Positions 1 to 14,279 of a DNA stretch of 64,000 bases are shown in pieces; the stretch's first letter is position 1, and each line of letters starts with the position of its first letter. Under the pieces are notes generated by a model that was not told where the DNA came from, did not search any database, and was given only the letters and a program-made list of their open reading frames with translations. This DNA is from Apostichopus japonicus (lineage: Eukaryota; Echinodermata; Holothuroidea; Aspidochirotida; Stichopodidae). The DNA lies in the NCBI RefSeq assembly GCF_037975245.1, contig NC_092563.1, forward strand, positions 18,928,094 through 18,992,093, written 5' to 3'. Position numbers and translations under genes: made by a program.

Positions 1-61
<61 letters not shown>

Positions 62-350
62 TTTAGAATTTATTAAGCGCAGACATATCCACTGATAACG
101 GGTGCTCAAGGAGCATAACAATATTACCCTGGTCAATGATAACCTGTTAAACAGAGACAAATCCCTCCACATGGCAGCAGCTAAACAGCGCCCAACGTTT
201 ATCTCACAAGTCCCCATTTATCCACTTTGGTGAAGAGAGGCAATGGAGATAAATTGCCTTGCCCAAGGACACAACGCAATGATCTGGCCAGGACTAGAAC
301 ATGCAATCCTTAGATCACCAGTCCACTGCCTTAACCACTTGACCACAACG
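1..350 (-). mobile_element. tRNA-derived SINE, family A, full-length copy with (ATT)n tail
   Basis: Read on the minus strand from about 347: an A-box-like TGGTCAAGTGG, then a B-box-like segment, then TTGTGTCCTTGGGCAAGGCA, a body containing GTTTAGCTGCTGCCATG and GGTAATATTGT, ending in about 60 bp of pure (ATT)n at 1-60. Copies at 50628-50920, 51605-51790 and 62820-63085 share this order. Such a tRNA-head, body and microsatellite-tail layout is typical of SINEs. Confidence 0.8.
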
Positions 351-627
351 TTCTCCCATACGGATTCTTTTAACATTGTGTCTGTCGATGGGGAAGCGGT
401 GAGGGAGGGGGGGGTAACTGCTCCCCTATTGATCTCAGAAGACTACCTAGCTGTCCCCCTTGTTATTCAATCATGGATGAAGCATGGTAAATTATTCAAT
501 AGGATTGGAAATGCCATAATAGTGATCCAATAAATGTTTTCAACTTATTTCTTACACTTCGTGCATCTGCTGTTTTACCAAATCCTCCAACCGGTAATTT
601 GTCATAATATGATTGATATATACTTAC

Positions 628-728
628 TTTAACAAAGACAACACCTCTCGTTACGACCCGATGTGAAATATCACCACCAGATGTTTCTATCGCTTCCTTT
701 GTTGCTTCGCTGATATGAATTTTAAAAG
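628..728 (-). CDS. Guanylyl cyclase, shared catalytic exon 4 (C-terminal part of cyclase domain)
   Basis: This 101-bp exon reads AFKIHISEATKEAIE followed by a TSGG stretch and ends VVFVK. That is the usual C-terminal strand and helix of class III receptor guanylyl cyclases, just before the short GKG-type end. The acceptor is CTGCAG at 729-734 and the donor is AAA|GTAAG at 627-626. The incoming phase (G|CT = Ala) matches the donor of the exon at 3876-3974. The remaining residues and the stop codon must lie left of position 1, so the gene is incomplete here. The 356-627 intron part shows nothing else. Seen directly: motif and splice sites. From family knowledge: the identity. Confidence 0.88.
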
Positions 729-1185
729 CTGCAGAAAATAAGATAACAGAATAGAGGTATATAGATATCAATCACTGTAAATCATTACCTCGTGATTGTA
801 TAAATCCATTTTCATTAATCTTGAATTAACTTATACGTGTGACCGAATTATGCATTTTGAAAACTAGGTTAACGAAAGATACTTCTCTTAGATCTCCCGT
901 TTAACTGATTCCAATGCGTGAGATGAAATGATTAGATTTGTGACGGGGCTTTCTTATTACTCACATGTTTATACAAACGAAGATTTTTCTTACAAAGAAT
1001 ATATTACAATACTGTTTAATAAGATCTTCAATATGTATAACACAAGTCCAATATATATTAATAAAATAATTATCCTTGTTTCTAAGAATAAGGTATATGA
1101 TGATGTGTAGCCTTTTCTCTGCGTAAGAGATATCGTATATTCCCAATGTAGGTTATCGTCAATTAGAAGCCATTTATCAAGTTAT
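729..1185. other. Intron of the guanylyl cyclase gene, no recognised content
   Basis: AT-rich sequence between cyclase exons 3 and 4; the short open frames here show no family resemblance. Confidence 0.6.
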
Positions 1186-1257
1186 TTATATATATATATA
1201 TATCTTTATATATATATATATCTTTATATATATATATATATCTTTATATATATATAT

Positions 1258-1308
<51 letters not shown>

Positions 1309-1540
1309 GTTGTGGCACTGATAGAAGCTGGGCTTTAGAAATGCTATATATATATATAGGCTATATATATAGGCTATATATATAGGCTATATATAGGCTA
1401 TATATAGGCTATATATAGGCTATATATATAGGCTATAGATATAGGCTATATATATAGGCTATATATAGGCTATATATATAGGCTATATATATATATATAG
1501 CATTTAAAGCCCAGCTTCTATCAGTGCCACAACGACATAG
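1186..1540. repeat. (TA)n tract plus ATAGGCTAT-type satellite inside a long hairpin
   Basis: TA-rich repeats with TCTTTATATA interruptions at 1186-1303 are followed by an arm beginning GTCGTTGTGGCACTGATAGA at 1306. Next come many copies of a TATATAGGC unit (about 1345-1490), then the inverted arm ending TCTATCAGTGCCACAACGAC at about 1538. The arms are about 40 bp and nearly perfect. Confidence 0.8.
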
Positions 1541-1782
1541 AGATGGGCTAGAACACAAAACAATTAGACCATATCAATCTTATTGTAAACTTGCAGACTA
1601 TATTTGTGAAGAACATATGTTTTAATTGGCGTTTTAATGGCCTACAATTAGGCGAATGTTGGCAGGGAGCGCATTCTAAAATTTTGGACCACTGAAAGCA
1701 AGAGCACTGGTTCTATAATTTATGTGGACACTCGGGATAACAAGGAGTAACTTGTCAGGACGAGAAACAACAATGAGTTCCC

Positions 1783-2170
1783 TCAAGTAATCAGGTGCAG
1801 CATTTTATGGACAAATAAGATGATTTTAAAGTAGATCCGATCTTTGACTGGGAGCCAGTGTAATAAATTAAAAATGTCAGATACCTCTTTGCGCCTGCTA
1901 CGACCATAAATAATCCTTGCTGCGCTATTTCTGGAGAGACTGAAGTTTTGCAATAAGATTCGAGTGAATACCATAATAAAAAGAGATGCACATGTCAATT
2001 ATAATAATAACAAGGGAAATTAGAAGATTTCTCACAAGGTTAGAGATTGTTGAATTGACCAGAGTATTGAAAGCTAGATTTTGGTCAACATGAACACCGA
2101 GGTTTTTGGCGACACTAACGAAGCGAATTAAGTGTCCATCAGGCAGATTAACCCCACGAATTACAATTTG
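1783..2170 (-). pseudogene. LINE reverse transcriptase remnant (C-terminal part)
   Basis: On the minus strand, VAKNLGVHVDQNLAFNTLVN is followed after a small gap by NSAARIIYGRSRRKEVSDIF and NLLHWLPVKDRIYFKI. K-LGV-D--L and LHWLPV--RI-FK are classic C-terminal blocks of non-LTR retrotransposon RTs of the jockey/CR1/L2 type. The catalytic RT core is missing, so this is a dead fragment in an intron. Confidence 0.75.
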
Positions 2171-2256
2171 TTTTTATATAGCTTTGTTGCCAAGTAACAT
2201 GATTTCAGTTGGGGTTGAGAAACGAGACCTCCAGTTCTGAATTGTTTGGAGACATT

Positions 2257-2267
2257 CTATATATACA

Positions 2268-2345
<78 letters not shown>

Positions 2346-2410
2346 TGTATATATATATATGTATATATATGTATATGTATATATATATATATGTATATAT
2401 ATATGTATAT

Positions 2411-2476
<66 letters not shown>
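2257..2476. repeat. (TA)n microsatellite with CA/GTA interruptions
   Basis: About 220 bp of alternating TA with scattered C and G. It abuts the 3' side of the SINE-B copy at 2477-2640; the other SINE-B copy (25690-25855) is also followed by TA repeats. Confidence 0.9.
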
Positions 2477-2481
<5 letters not shown>

Positions 2482-2640
2482 TACAATTCCAGCCTCCACC
2501 GGGAATCGAACCCGGGCCTCCCACTTTATATGCGGACACCCTAACTACTAGGCTATGGACGTTGATTGTATGTCCAGAGGTTCGAAACCGGTAAGGAAGG
2601 TCGTAATTTTACTGAAGGCGTTTGTCACCTGCATCGAACA
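2477..2640 (-). mobile_element. tRNA-like SINE, family B
   Basis: On the minus strand: a leader with TTACGACCTTCCTTACCGGT and CCTCTGGACATACAATCA, then a tRNA-like part (TAGTTAGGGTGTCCGC... GGGTTCGATTCCCGG), then TA repeats. The same order is present on the plus strand at 25690-25855. The intact B-box and A-box-like spacing suggest tRNA origin; the acceptor stem pairs poorly, so it is not a working tRNA gene. Confidence 0.65.
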
Positions 2641-3999
<1,359 letters not shown>

Positions 4000-4324
4000 T
4001 TAGGCACCTCATTATGTCATGTCGTCGCCAGTCAAATCGTTTTAAAATTTTACCTGAAGTTGTTTCATCGCAAACGATTTTTGGCCTAAGTCATTTTCGT
4101 TTCATGACATTTGCCTGTTTTCATATTATATCTTTTTAAGTCCTTTTCGTTGGAAGTTATATGAACTTGTCTCGTAAAGAGCTATTTCACAAAGTCGTGT
4201 TTGAAACATCATAATTCACGAGTCGTGGTGATTATTATACTTACAGAAATTACAAAATGCATTATGAAGTTATCAATTAAATCATGGGCGCAGATTAATC
4301 TTGGATGTCAGGAACGCGTGTCTG

Positions 4325-4450
4325 TTCTTTGATACTAACTAAGCGGAGCGCGACCATGGGTTCGCGCGTAGCGTACAAGAATTTGTTTGGCAAATATACC
4401 TCCCAGATGGCGGGAAATAGCACTTTCCAGACCCAATGATGCTCCTAAAC
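4325..4450 (+). repeat. Diverged copy of the hAT-MITE core (CTAAGCGGAGCGC family)
   Basis: Contains ACTAAGCGGAGCGCGACCAT, then GCGCGTAGCGTACAAGAA and CTCCCAGATGGCGGGAAA. The same core recurs inside the elements at 17526-17788, 30596-31250, 32200-32371, 33420-33562, 40251-40896 and 39709-41465. The rest of the surrounding intron (3975-4937) shows nothing else. Confidence 0.7.
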
Positions 4451-4937
4451 CTTCTTAAGTTTTAGATCTCAGGGCTTAGAAAATTAGTTTGGGGAAATAC
4501 ATGGGCGTCTGCAGAAAAAAAAAATCCGGGGACAAATAATCCAAGTAGACTTTTGTATTCGATGGGTCTGGGGTCGTCTCCCATAAAACAATTGTAGATT
4601 GCCGCAAATGCGATTTCCGTCCTTTATTCAACAACTGTGGATAAAAATAATAAAATGAGATTTTGTGATAACTTAAGTTACATCTTAGAAAGCTCATACG
4701 TCTCACAGTACGATGTAAACTCAAAACGGCGCCAAAGTTCAATACAGGGGAATTTGAAATGCAGCGTTTGTTGAAGACTAAGTTGGTACCATGTGAAGAA
4801 GCGTCGCTCACAAAACGGAGACAATTTTGGCAAATGATTTCATTACAATCATATTATACTTGTTAAAGCTTTTATACCCTGCACTGCAATCCTGTTTAAA
4901 GGTGATCATTTTCACACACTACTTTATATTATCATAC

Positions 4938-5149
4938 CTGTGTTTAATCCTACTCTCAGTGCTAGTCTCTGGCCTGATATGTGAGGTGGTTGAAAGTTTT
5001 GTACTTGGTTGAGAAGATCCACAGCCATACATCCGATTTCTGAGGCATGATTTTCGTTAGGTTCTGGCAGGCCGGAGACCACCATGTAAGCATCTCCAAT
5101 GGTTTCCACCTTGTACACGTTGTAGAGATCAATGCAATGATCAAAGAGG
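4938..5149 (-). CDS. Guanylyl cyclase, shared catalytic exon 2 (ETIGDAYM motif)
   Basis: This 212-bp exon starts inside LFDHCIDLYNVYKVETIGDA and continues YMVVSGLP, then an amphipathic helix, and ends LALRVGLNTG. It carries the Glu of ETIGDAYM that recognises guanine and the conserved YMVVSG strand. The acceptor is TCTGGCAG at 5150-5157 and the donor is ACAG|GTATG at 4937-4936. Reading frame passes cleanly from the 6571-6814 exon (ag|c = Ser) and into the 3876-3974 exon (g|ga = Gly). All usual catalytic residues of this part are present. Confidence 0.95.
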
Positions 5150-5739
5150 CTGCCAGAGAACAAGTTATTATGTAGTTATGTAAATGACGGATTGCTCCCG
5201 TATAAACATGCGTGATGATAGACTGACCAATATTGTCATGTCACGTGATGAGAATCTTCAGCATCTTGCAATTTGATTAAATCCCACTTGACGGATACAT
5301 GGACATAACATGCAGTGCTTCAGCGACTAATTTCATAAATCCGGAAAAAATGAATGTTTATAAGTATAATTATTGTATTAATTCATATAACACGGGTTTG
5401 ATCTTTACTGATTAATTTATGGTCAAACCTGTTCTTGAATTTGAAAGTAAATATAGAGGACAAAAATGTATTTGCTAGATCACGTTTCCCGCAATGTAAT
5501 TATAAATGGTGGCTAAGACATTTTTGTTTGATTACTCCTAAGGCAATAGGCATGTTTGTATGCTGTAACATCAACGAGTTCAACAAACTAAATTTCATCT
5601 CAGGGTATAGGTTAAGATAATGAAATCTATAGTTTCAATATTGCAAGTATCTACATTGACATCAATGGCTAAGTAGATATAGCCTTTAGATAAAGCCTAC
5701 ATACATACACACACACACACCCACATAGACCTTATTCGG

Positions 5740-5995
5740 ATTTAACTTCGCATGGATATTCATAAAAGAGAGATCTTTGTTGAGCCCATTGTTGTGTGTA
5801 TTGAGGCGTATAATTGTTTTCAATTCCCGGGTGCTTCATTCCTGTGCAGTTTTGAAGTAGCCATAGAGAAAAACAAATTTTAGGTCAGCTAGGCCGTGAT
5901 TTGGAAGAATAAGGTCAAGTTTCTTTCATTTTTTCATCTTATTCCTGCAACTGAAGAAGAGCTGTGATAACGCTCGAAATATTTTGCTACAGATT

Positions 5996-6036
<41 letters not shown>

Positions 6037-6040
6037 TTAT
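5740..6040 (+). mobile_element. Penelope-like element 3' tail remnant followed by (TA)n
   Basis: Ends with CAACTGAAGAAGAGCTGTGA, then ACGCTCGAAATATTTTG and (TA)n at 6000-6040. The CTGAAGAAGAGC ... GCTCGAAA arrangement also closes the Penelope-like element at 41755-43560, next to TA repeats. No coding part remains. The call rests on that similarity. Confidence 0.5.
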
Positions 6041-6570
6041 ATATTGACTATGTAATGATCAAATAAGGACACCCATGCACACATTATGATGGCAGGCGTG
6101 GATGCAACGGTGGTATCGCTGTACACCCTTTTCATTCCCTCACAAAAACTTAAAGTATAAGTAGTTATTACAGCACAACCTTGCTTTAAGACATTACTAT
6201 AGTGTGACCTAATTCAAAGCCTAAAGATACCTCGTAACACACTTAACATTTCATTTCACATCGCTTTCAACGACATCCTCCTTACAAAAATCATGTATCT
6301 GTTTTGGCTGTAAAAGTTTAATAATTTTGCCTATTCTGAGTGAAAATGCTTCAGTTCTTCTCGATCTTATGTTATTACATTTTTACCTCTACTCTACAAG
6401 AATTCTCCCAAATGTATTAAGTATGAGCGCTATGCAAACATAGTTTTGTGCACCTTTTGAACAGCAATAATATGACGTTTACAGATGACAGAATACGTTA
6501 AAATGTAACAGTTATCAAATTAAGTGGAAATATATTCATTTCATGCCAAATGAAAGTTAAGGAATCAAAC

Positions 6571-6814
6571 CTGTAAAGAGCATTTAACAGCTCAATAATC
6601 TCCATGGGGGTTTTGGTGGCGGCAATCGTCGTAAAACCTACGATGTCGCTAAAATATATAGTCACGACATCGAATTGTTCTGCGGGAACGCCTAAGCCAC
6701 GTTGCAGACGATCACAGACTGTTTCTGGGAGAATTTGAAGAAGGAGCAACTGGGCGCGTTTCTTTTGCTTCTTCAGTTCACCGGTTTTAGAGGAAAGCTC
6801 TTTAGCAAATTCGG
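6571..6814 (-). CDS. Guanylyl cyclase, shared catalytic exon 1 (dimerisation linker plus start of cyclase domain)
   Basis: This 244-bp exon begins with two bases of a split codon and reads EFAKELSSKTGELKKQKKRA, then LLLQILPETVCDRLQRG, then FDVVTIYFSDIVGFTTIA. The first part is the coiled-coil signalling helix and HNOBA-type tail that sits under the second TM of receptor cyclases. The second part starts the class III cyclase domain with the metal-binding Asp of YFSDIVGF. The acceptor is CTTTTAG at 6815 and the donor is ACAG|GTTTG. The entry phase fits the donors of all three NIT exons upstream (g|cc = Ala), so each could splice directly to it. Confidence 0.94.
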
Positions 6815-9800
6815 CTAAAAGAGAACAGCAAAAATGTACAAATGAAAAACTAAAGAACTAATCGAGAACTTGGAACCATGAGAACACTGATTATAACAAT
6901 AGATGATTGTTTTCTTCTCTCCTATGAATATTCATCACTGTCGAAACATTTCACGTCCAGTTGGGACATTATTTTACATACTTCATTTTCTTGTGATGCT
7001 TCAAAACAGTTGTACTGACAGTTTGGACAGATTTAAATATCATGTTTCTATCAGGCAATGGTTAGGAACTGTTCAAACTGCCTAGATAAGTGTTTTGAAG
7101 CATGCTCTGGACAGACAGAATGTAGCGTTATTAGAATTGGTAGGTTGTCCCAATTCGCGTGATCATATCTATTTCAAAAATATCACACAATATGAAAAAC
7201 GAAACAGTTACTAAACAATTAGAATATGCGACTATCGAGTGAAAATGATGTGTGATTTTTTATACATATATTTCTGAATCTATACCGTGACTCCCACTAA
7301 TTACAGCACCATAGCATAGAAACCACTTTACATGGATGACTTGTTCAGTTGTTACTTATAGGGACGTCACTTGTATGTATAATTTTCAGTACTTTCTTTA
7401 AACATATATTCGAATGTATGTCTCTAACACGAACACTTCAACATTTCTTTCACTCGAGAGATACATATCTATATTAAGACTGCAAGCATTCGTTTGTCGT
7501 GATACATGATGATAATAATAAGAAAAATAATAATAATAATATTAATAATAATAATAATAATACTCTGTCTATATCGTTCCATTGTAGAGCGGCAAATCTT
7601 TCCACAATAGAGCGTTCACTTGTAAGTTAACATTTAACCTACATATAATGTTCGATTTCACTTCAACGCAAACTACTCTCTGTATTTATTGTCTGTTTGT
7701 CTTTTATTTTATTTGTCTACTGTTCATTCCTTTCCTTATTTGTTTTTCCCCTGGGAGCGATTTTCTTTTTGGATAGATCGTCATTAACATGTTTCCTCTG
7801 ATAAGAAACTCCGAAGGTATAGTAAAGCAACGTAATAGCATTGTTAACTGAATGAATATATTTTCAAGTATAGTGCAACGAAAAGGAATCCGTTATCATG
7901 TAATGTTACCGTCTATACGATGATAGATGATAAGGAAGTTAGATTGGAAATCTATTTCCGTATCGTCGCAGGAAATCTTTGAATTTACAATTATCGAAAG
8001 CAATATATCAATAGCTTTTGACTTTATTCTTTATACTTGTGACAACATGCATGTTTATTCAACAAAATGCATGCATAAGATAAAATGATATCACCCAGAC
8101 CGATGGCAAAAGAAATGAAAAAGAAAAGAAATTGCATCAATTAAATTGGACTTTTTTTTAGATATCCTGTGAATTGTACGGAACACTACACAATAATCCT
8201 TTCCTTATGATTTAAGTTCGTGTGACCTACCTCTGCTTAATTAATTCCATGATTAATTCCATAACTGTTTACGTGAAACAGAAACTTTAACTAATACTCC
8301 TTAAAAAAAAAATTATGGAAGAGAAAACTAAACTTTGGAATAGATTAGTTTCACTGCAAAGGTTTCAATGTCAGTAGTAATGCTTCCATTGAAAATTTCA
8401 CACATCCGTATACACAAACACACATACAAATCAAGGGTTTAAGAAACATTTGTGCACTTTCGCGTAGGATGGATTCCGTTAAGCGTAACATCTTATAATT
8501 CCAAAACTTTAATGTCAAATAAAAAAAAATAATAGCGATGTTATACTAGACAATAATTTATTTATCGATATTGAGTGTGGTCACTCAACGAAGTGAACGT
8601 TTCGTTAAGACTTCAGAGTTGTTTCTTGAACAAATCAAATGTTGCCAAGCCCCCCCCCCCCTCCCCGTTCTCCTCCCCAAACATCCCCTTTCTCTCGCAC
8701 GACAGAGGTTCAAGATTAATAATTACGGATCAGATATTATCAATAATAGAGGGGGGGGGGGGGGTTGAAATGCTACCGTACCAAAACCGTAGATGTGTCT
8801 GCTTCCAATTACTACTTGTAAACAGTGTTTGATAAAGGGAACTTGAAAATAGTTTGAAATGACATCACGTGACAACTGATTATAAACTATTTGATCTGAG
8901 CGTGCGCATGCATGCACACATGCATGGATAAGTAAGAGTATGGTAGGAAACATTACTTAGAAATCTCGAAAATTACAATGCTGGTTGTTTAAGCAACATA
9001 ACAAAGTATCGATTGCCAATGGGAACATCTGCAGTGATAATTACTTTAAAGATCGTTCTTCTGTAAATTAAAACGTAGGATTGTGTTCCAGATGGCACTT
9101 TTCAAACAGTGTGCAGCTAACATCCAACATTACCCATTGAGGCAAAATGAGACTAAATTCTTACAAATCAATGGGTTTGGACAACAAACTAAGGTCATTT
9201 CGAAATTATTTCAAACAGACATACAGGTGGTGGTAGTGTGATTTCTAATTTACTTATGTATATATCAATGCAATAGATAGAAACGGTCGGAATTATTACT
9301 AGAAATTTGAATTTTGCATGAATTCTGAGATCTAGTTATACCTTAGTTGAATATAATAAGATTTAGTAGTATATCTTGTGTCGTACTTCTCTATTTTTAA
9401 AGAAAAGTCACCCAGAAAAAAATTACCTGGTCAAAAAACAACAAGAATGAACGGACTGATCCGCTCTCAACCCCAACAGTCCCCTTCCATCAAGACTGTG
9501 ACTGTGTGATCATCGTCAGGTGTGTATCACGATTCCCCGAGAAGGGAACATAATGCTACACACATAATCTGAGCCAAAAGGCCGGGAAAGAAGAGAGAGG
9601 GGTAAATCTGGGTAAGTGTCTTCTCCTTATTTTTAGTTTTAATTTGTTTTAAATATATTTTTTATCTATCAAAATGGATAACTTTATGAACGCTCCACTT
9701 CCCTTCGCGGTGACCAACAGTTGGTGCAATATTTTAGTTCAGGCTCAGTTCAGCCGATAGTAATGAGTCCAAGCAAACGATGATCGTATAGTGTTCACAA

Positions 9801-12800
9801 ACGTATTGTTAGTTGTAGAGCCTAGAGTAGAGTAGAGTAGAAGACCACGAGTCAGTGCTTTTTTCCCGTCTTTTCGGTAACGGATATCTCGAGAAAGTGC
9901 GTTAAAAGTGTTAACAATGTAGCAGGCTACACCTTCATTATTCTATTGCTGGTCCCATATAGGGACACTTAAATAATTAATAAGTTCGTTAAAAATAATT
10001 CGTTGCAATATTGGTTTTACGTAACTGATTTAGCACTTCTCGTTTTGGTAACTCTTAAATCATTTCAAGTTGTCGTAAAATAAATGAAATTCTAATAACT
10101 GCAATGATTTGAAGAAGAAAAACATTAAACTCAACAGTGTATGGTATTTTTAATTCAATTTTCTTTATCATACTGCATAAACAGCCTTAACTCTTTTTGT
10201 CAGTCGCTTGTGTAATTATGGGTGTGTCTGTAAATAAGGAGACATGAGATTTTTTGACGGGTGTGCCCCTTTAAGTTTGCACTCGTGCCATAAAAGGCGC
10301 GATGAAGAATTCGTTACGGGGTAGAGCTTGTCACACACACACACAAACAATAAAACAACACCGGTTTCTGAACAGCGGTTGCTGGGTTGTCTGGGGTTCA
10401 CAGCGTTATTCTGGGGTATATAGAAATAAGCGATTTGAGAAAACACGAGAATGCCGGCTATAACTCCACAAAACCAAAAACAGAAAGTGAACACAAGGAG
10501 CCCCGTAATAAACTCACGCAAATTCAAACACCTGTGTGCACTCTCGCCACGCCTTAAACAAAGGAAACCAAGGTGAAGTCTGGCCAAGTAATTACGTAGG
10601 ATGCTCTTTTTAAATAAAATAACCTATAACGGTGACGATAACAACTTGCTTGAATAACTTTGACATCAATCTGGTTGAGAAAGACTATCTGTTTATAAAT
10701 TTTCCAATAGTTTGATCTAATAAGTAATGCTGTTTTACAACCTTCACCTTCCCTTCCATCTGATGTGTAGACGTCAATGCCACCTCCTCTCTGATGGCAA
10801 CCTTCTAGCTTTCCGCCCAAATTGGACCGCTGAATGAAGTAGAGTAATTACATTATACATACAAGCATAAACGATTCGTACTGCATGTAATATTGTGCCT
10901 GTCACGATAATGTTCATTATTATTTTCTATTCTCTCAATTATTCGTGCTTCAAGGTAAGCTCGGTTACAATTGAGAGAGTATCAAGCTGCTTATTAATTA
11001 AATTTGCAAAGGGATAATTTTGAGAATTACTCTATTGCTTTACTCATCTTGGTTCACAGAAAGGTCTTTATACCTTATATATGCAATTTAAAAAAGTTGT
11101 ACTTAAGCACCTGCAGGTAAACGTAAAACGACGCAAAGGTGAAATACCTATTTTTTTCTTCTCCGTGTTTTTCTAAAAAGTGTTTCAAAAAGTTTATAAT
11201 AGCGACTGACGTAAATGAGAAGAAATAAGTCTATATTTTCTTTGTAAGTTGTAGAGACATGTAGTCATTGCTATACCGGAAACAGTGAGCCATTGTAACC
11301 GGAAGTAGTCATTTCGTACACGGAGGAAGTACGTGATCCATTATTCCAGAACATTAATTAACTCGACAAGTTAAACGTTTGATCGCCATTATGACGATTA
11401 TAAAGTGTTTAACTGTTATATTTATGTTTGTTTTCACACAGAAAAATGTTTACAATCACGACCGACGTAGGATGGCTTGGTTAAATCAGGGAGTTGTGTG
11501 TCGCATAGCTCTCTAAATGGTTAAATCAACTGTTAATCTGATAACCTCTCGCTGGTTAAATTGTGATCAACAGAGTGGACCGATGAAGCATAATCGGGCT
11601 GTGAAGCGTGGATGTGAAATAGAAAGGCTTTTATGGACTTGCATGCGATCTAAGGATTGAATTAAGGTTCGTTTCATGACTAAAATAGTTTCGTTGCGTC
11701 TTTGGGCAAGGTACATAATCTCTATAGTAGGCTATAGTTACTTAGCGCCACCTTAATTGGTTTGTTTACGTTTGAATGATAATACATGCATACGTTGATT
11801 TGAATGTTATGCTGCCAAACCCGGGCCGACCGAGGTTTCGTTTATGTCTTGATTCATTGAGTTACCAGAATATATTACGATAGCCATGGATTAAGAACAG
11901 TTTATCTTTGTGTTCCTATTTCGTTTGTGACTGCTTCTGATATTTGAATTCTCACAGGAGTTAAGCATATACATATGTATACACGCTTGAGTGCGTACAT
12001 GGGTCTGATAGGTAGGTGATCATGGGTTGGCTGTCGTTAAGTCTTAATTGTGAGAAGGCAGAGCATCGTTACAGTACTGTAACTTCCTTCAACTAACTTT
12101 TAATCGATGGAAGTTAAGAGTTCATAAGAACTTACAATATTTAGATCCAATAACTTAAGCATTATAGTAAGAATACTGTATTGTAACTAACTAAATAAAT
12201 AAATAAATATGGGCACAAATCAGGGATAAGACATGTCATATCTGTCGTGGGATCATATGTTATATAATAAACTTGATCAATATTTAGTATATATTAGATT
12301 GGAAGAATAGTCTGATGAAAGGAGCATTGCTTGAAGTTAGATCATAGATGAAGCAAGAGTTGCTGCGTTTCGTAGAGGATGAAAACGTCGTAATGCGGCC
12401 TAGCTCTTGTAGCAAATGAAACGAATATATTTTAATTTTCCATATTTTTCAAAATATTATTACTTGTACTGTATAGATATGCCAGAAAGACAAACTAATG
12501 CTTCTCCATTAAGCATTTCCTCTGTTATGTGTCTGACTACCATGGAAGATGATTGCATCGAGAAGATGTTTTGAAACTTGATAGTAAAAAAGTATTTGGA
12601 ATTCGTGGGCTAGAGTGAAATCATTACTCTGCAAACTATTTAAAGGGTGTGAAGACTGGCGCACAAAGAAACGTCTCATGTCGGTAATCTGACCTAGTTT
12701 CGAATGAGGTGTAACAGAAGTGTTAGACACCACCATCGATCCTAGAAAATGCACACACAGCTTGCTACTGTCGGTAATTAGACACTAGTGTACAGTCAGT

Positions 12801-13771
12801 ATATACAGCTGCGGTCAATACCCACAACACAGTGTACATATAGCAGCGTGGACATCTCAGGTCCAGCTAAAGATAACAAGGTATCACGTTTCATTACTGT
12901 CTGCATTTTGTAGCGACAAGAAGAAAACGTCATTTGCAAGCAACAGAAAGTTAACTTTTTCAGAGGGCGGCACGCGATTTGGGGCGAGTATTCAATGCCT
13001 TTAAGTAAACTCTCAGTTCTGCTTTTCAAACACGAAGACAATTGTAACACATCTTCGTGGAAGCATAAATAGCTGGGAATAAGAAAAGAAGAAAATATAA
13101 CGAATGTTTTCACTGTATTTAAGCTAAATCTTAGTCACACACTCGGCGTATGCGCCACATAGGGTCACTCACTATCTTGAAACGTTATCAAAGAAAAATA
13201 GTAAAAACGGTGGTTTTCTTATCCAGCGACAAAGACGTGAAAAGCAAAATCAATTGCACTCTACTCTACAAAAATTCCATCTAAACATTTTTTCTCGTAG
13301 ATATGTAGTTTTTATTTCTCTGGTAACCACTCATCACACACAAACCCCCTTCCACAATCTTCCCAGACAAGGACACTTGTATATGCATTACAAACGATTC
13401 GGCAAAATAATTGAGGGAAACAGCTAGTATACTGCAGTGATGTTTTCTCCATAACATTCGGCAACAGCTTAAGTCTATATACATAACTTATACATTTTCA
13501 ATTTCGTTATCTTGCAAACGGACCTATATTTCTCCCCATCATATCATTGTAAAGTGTGGATATGTTATGAGCATTTAAATTTAATAACGATGAGTATTGG
13601 TCTATATGATTTATATCATATAACTTGACACATTTGACAAAAGTATAACAATTCTATAATTACTATAATTACAAACAAACTTATTTGTCAAACGAACGGG
13701 TGTTTTTGTCTTCAAGAGATATCTGGTTCATATAATTATGCTTTCTTGATTAAAGAGCCTGTGCACAATGC
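6815..13771. other. Large intron / 5' region between sensor exon A and the catalytic exons, left part
   Basis: Holds an (AAT)n tract (about 7508-7562), a poly-C run near 8650 and a poly-G run near 8751-8764, a (GAGTA)n run near 9825-9840 and an (AAAT)n run near 12186. Open frames such as the one at 10216-10587 have hydrophobic stretches but no recognised family. I see no exon. Confidence 0.5.
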
Positions 13772-14279
13772 AGATTTTGAGACAATAAACTATGCATGTT
13801 GGTGGCAACTTCCATTTAAACTAAAAGGTTTGTATGCGACTGCATTAAAACAATGTTGAGCCAGTCATGCGCGCGGTCTGCGCGAACATGTTATTGATTG
13901 ACAATCTTAATCGTGTGAGTTCCTTCAATATCTACAATATGTTACAGTTAGTACGGGTACTATATTTTAATTGAGCAAGATAAGCGTTTATATAACTTGA
14001 TCGGAGCTATAAACAGATATAAGTTAGAAGTAGTATAGTGGACTAGATATTTTGTGTGTATTTGTTATATGCACCCGAACAGCGTGTGTACGCCTTTGGC
14101 GAGTCCAAAGTTTGTAAACAAGGGTCCCCAGTAGTTCAGCCATACGGTTTTAGATGTGAAAAGTTAGCGTGGCTTGGTCTGCTCTAGCTTAGTATCTATA
14201 GGTAGTATCTATAGGTATACGTGACACTAAAAGTGCTCAATTTTAGGCGGGAAGTGTTTCATTTTCAAAATCTATGATT
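13772..14279. repeat. 500-bp dispersed duplicate, copy 1
   Basis: Nearly identical, in the same orientation, to 38256-38757: starts TTTTGAGACAATAAACTATG and ends TTCATTTTCAAAATCTATGA. Differences are few (small indels near 14040 and 14205). It contains CATGCGCGCGGTCTGCGCGA. No coding potential. Origin unknown. Confidence 0.9.

Noticed and set aside
2174-2544. Open frames full of Ile-Tyr on both strands, here and at 24.3, 25.4, 34.8 and 43.6 kb
   Set aside because: They are translations of (TA)n microsatellites, not proteins.
10216-10587. 123-residue minus-strand frame with a hydrophobic stretch (LLVFTFCFWFCGVIAGILVF)
   Set aside because: No family resemblance, no clear splice sites, and it lies in AT-rich intron-like DNA. 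One hydrophobic stretch is common by chance.
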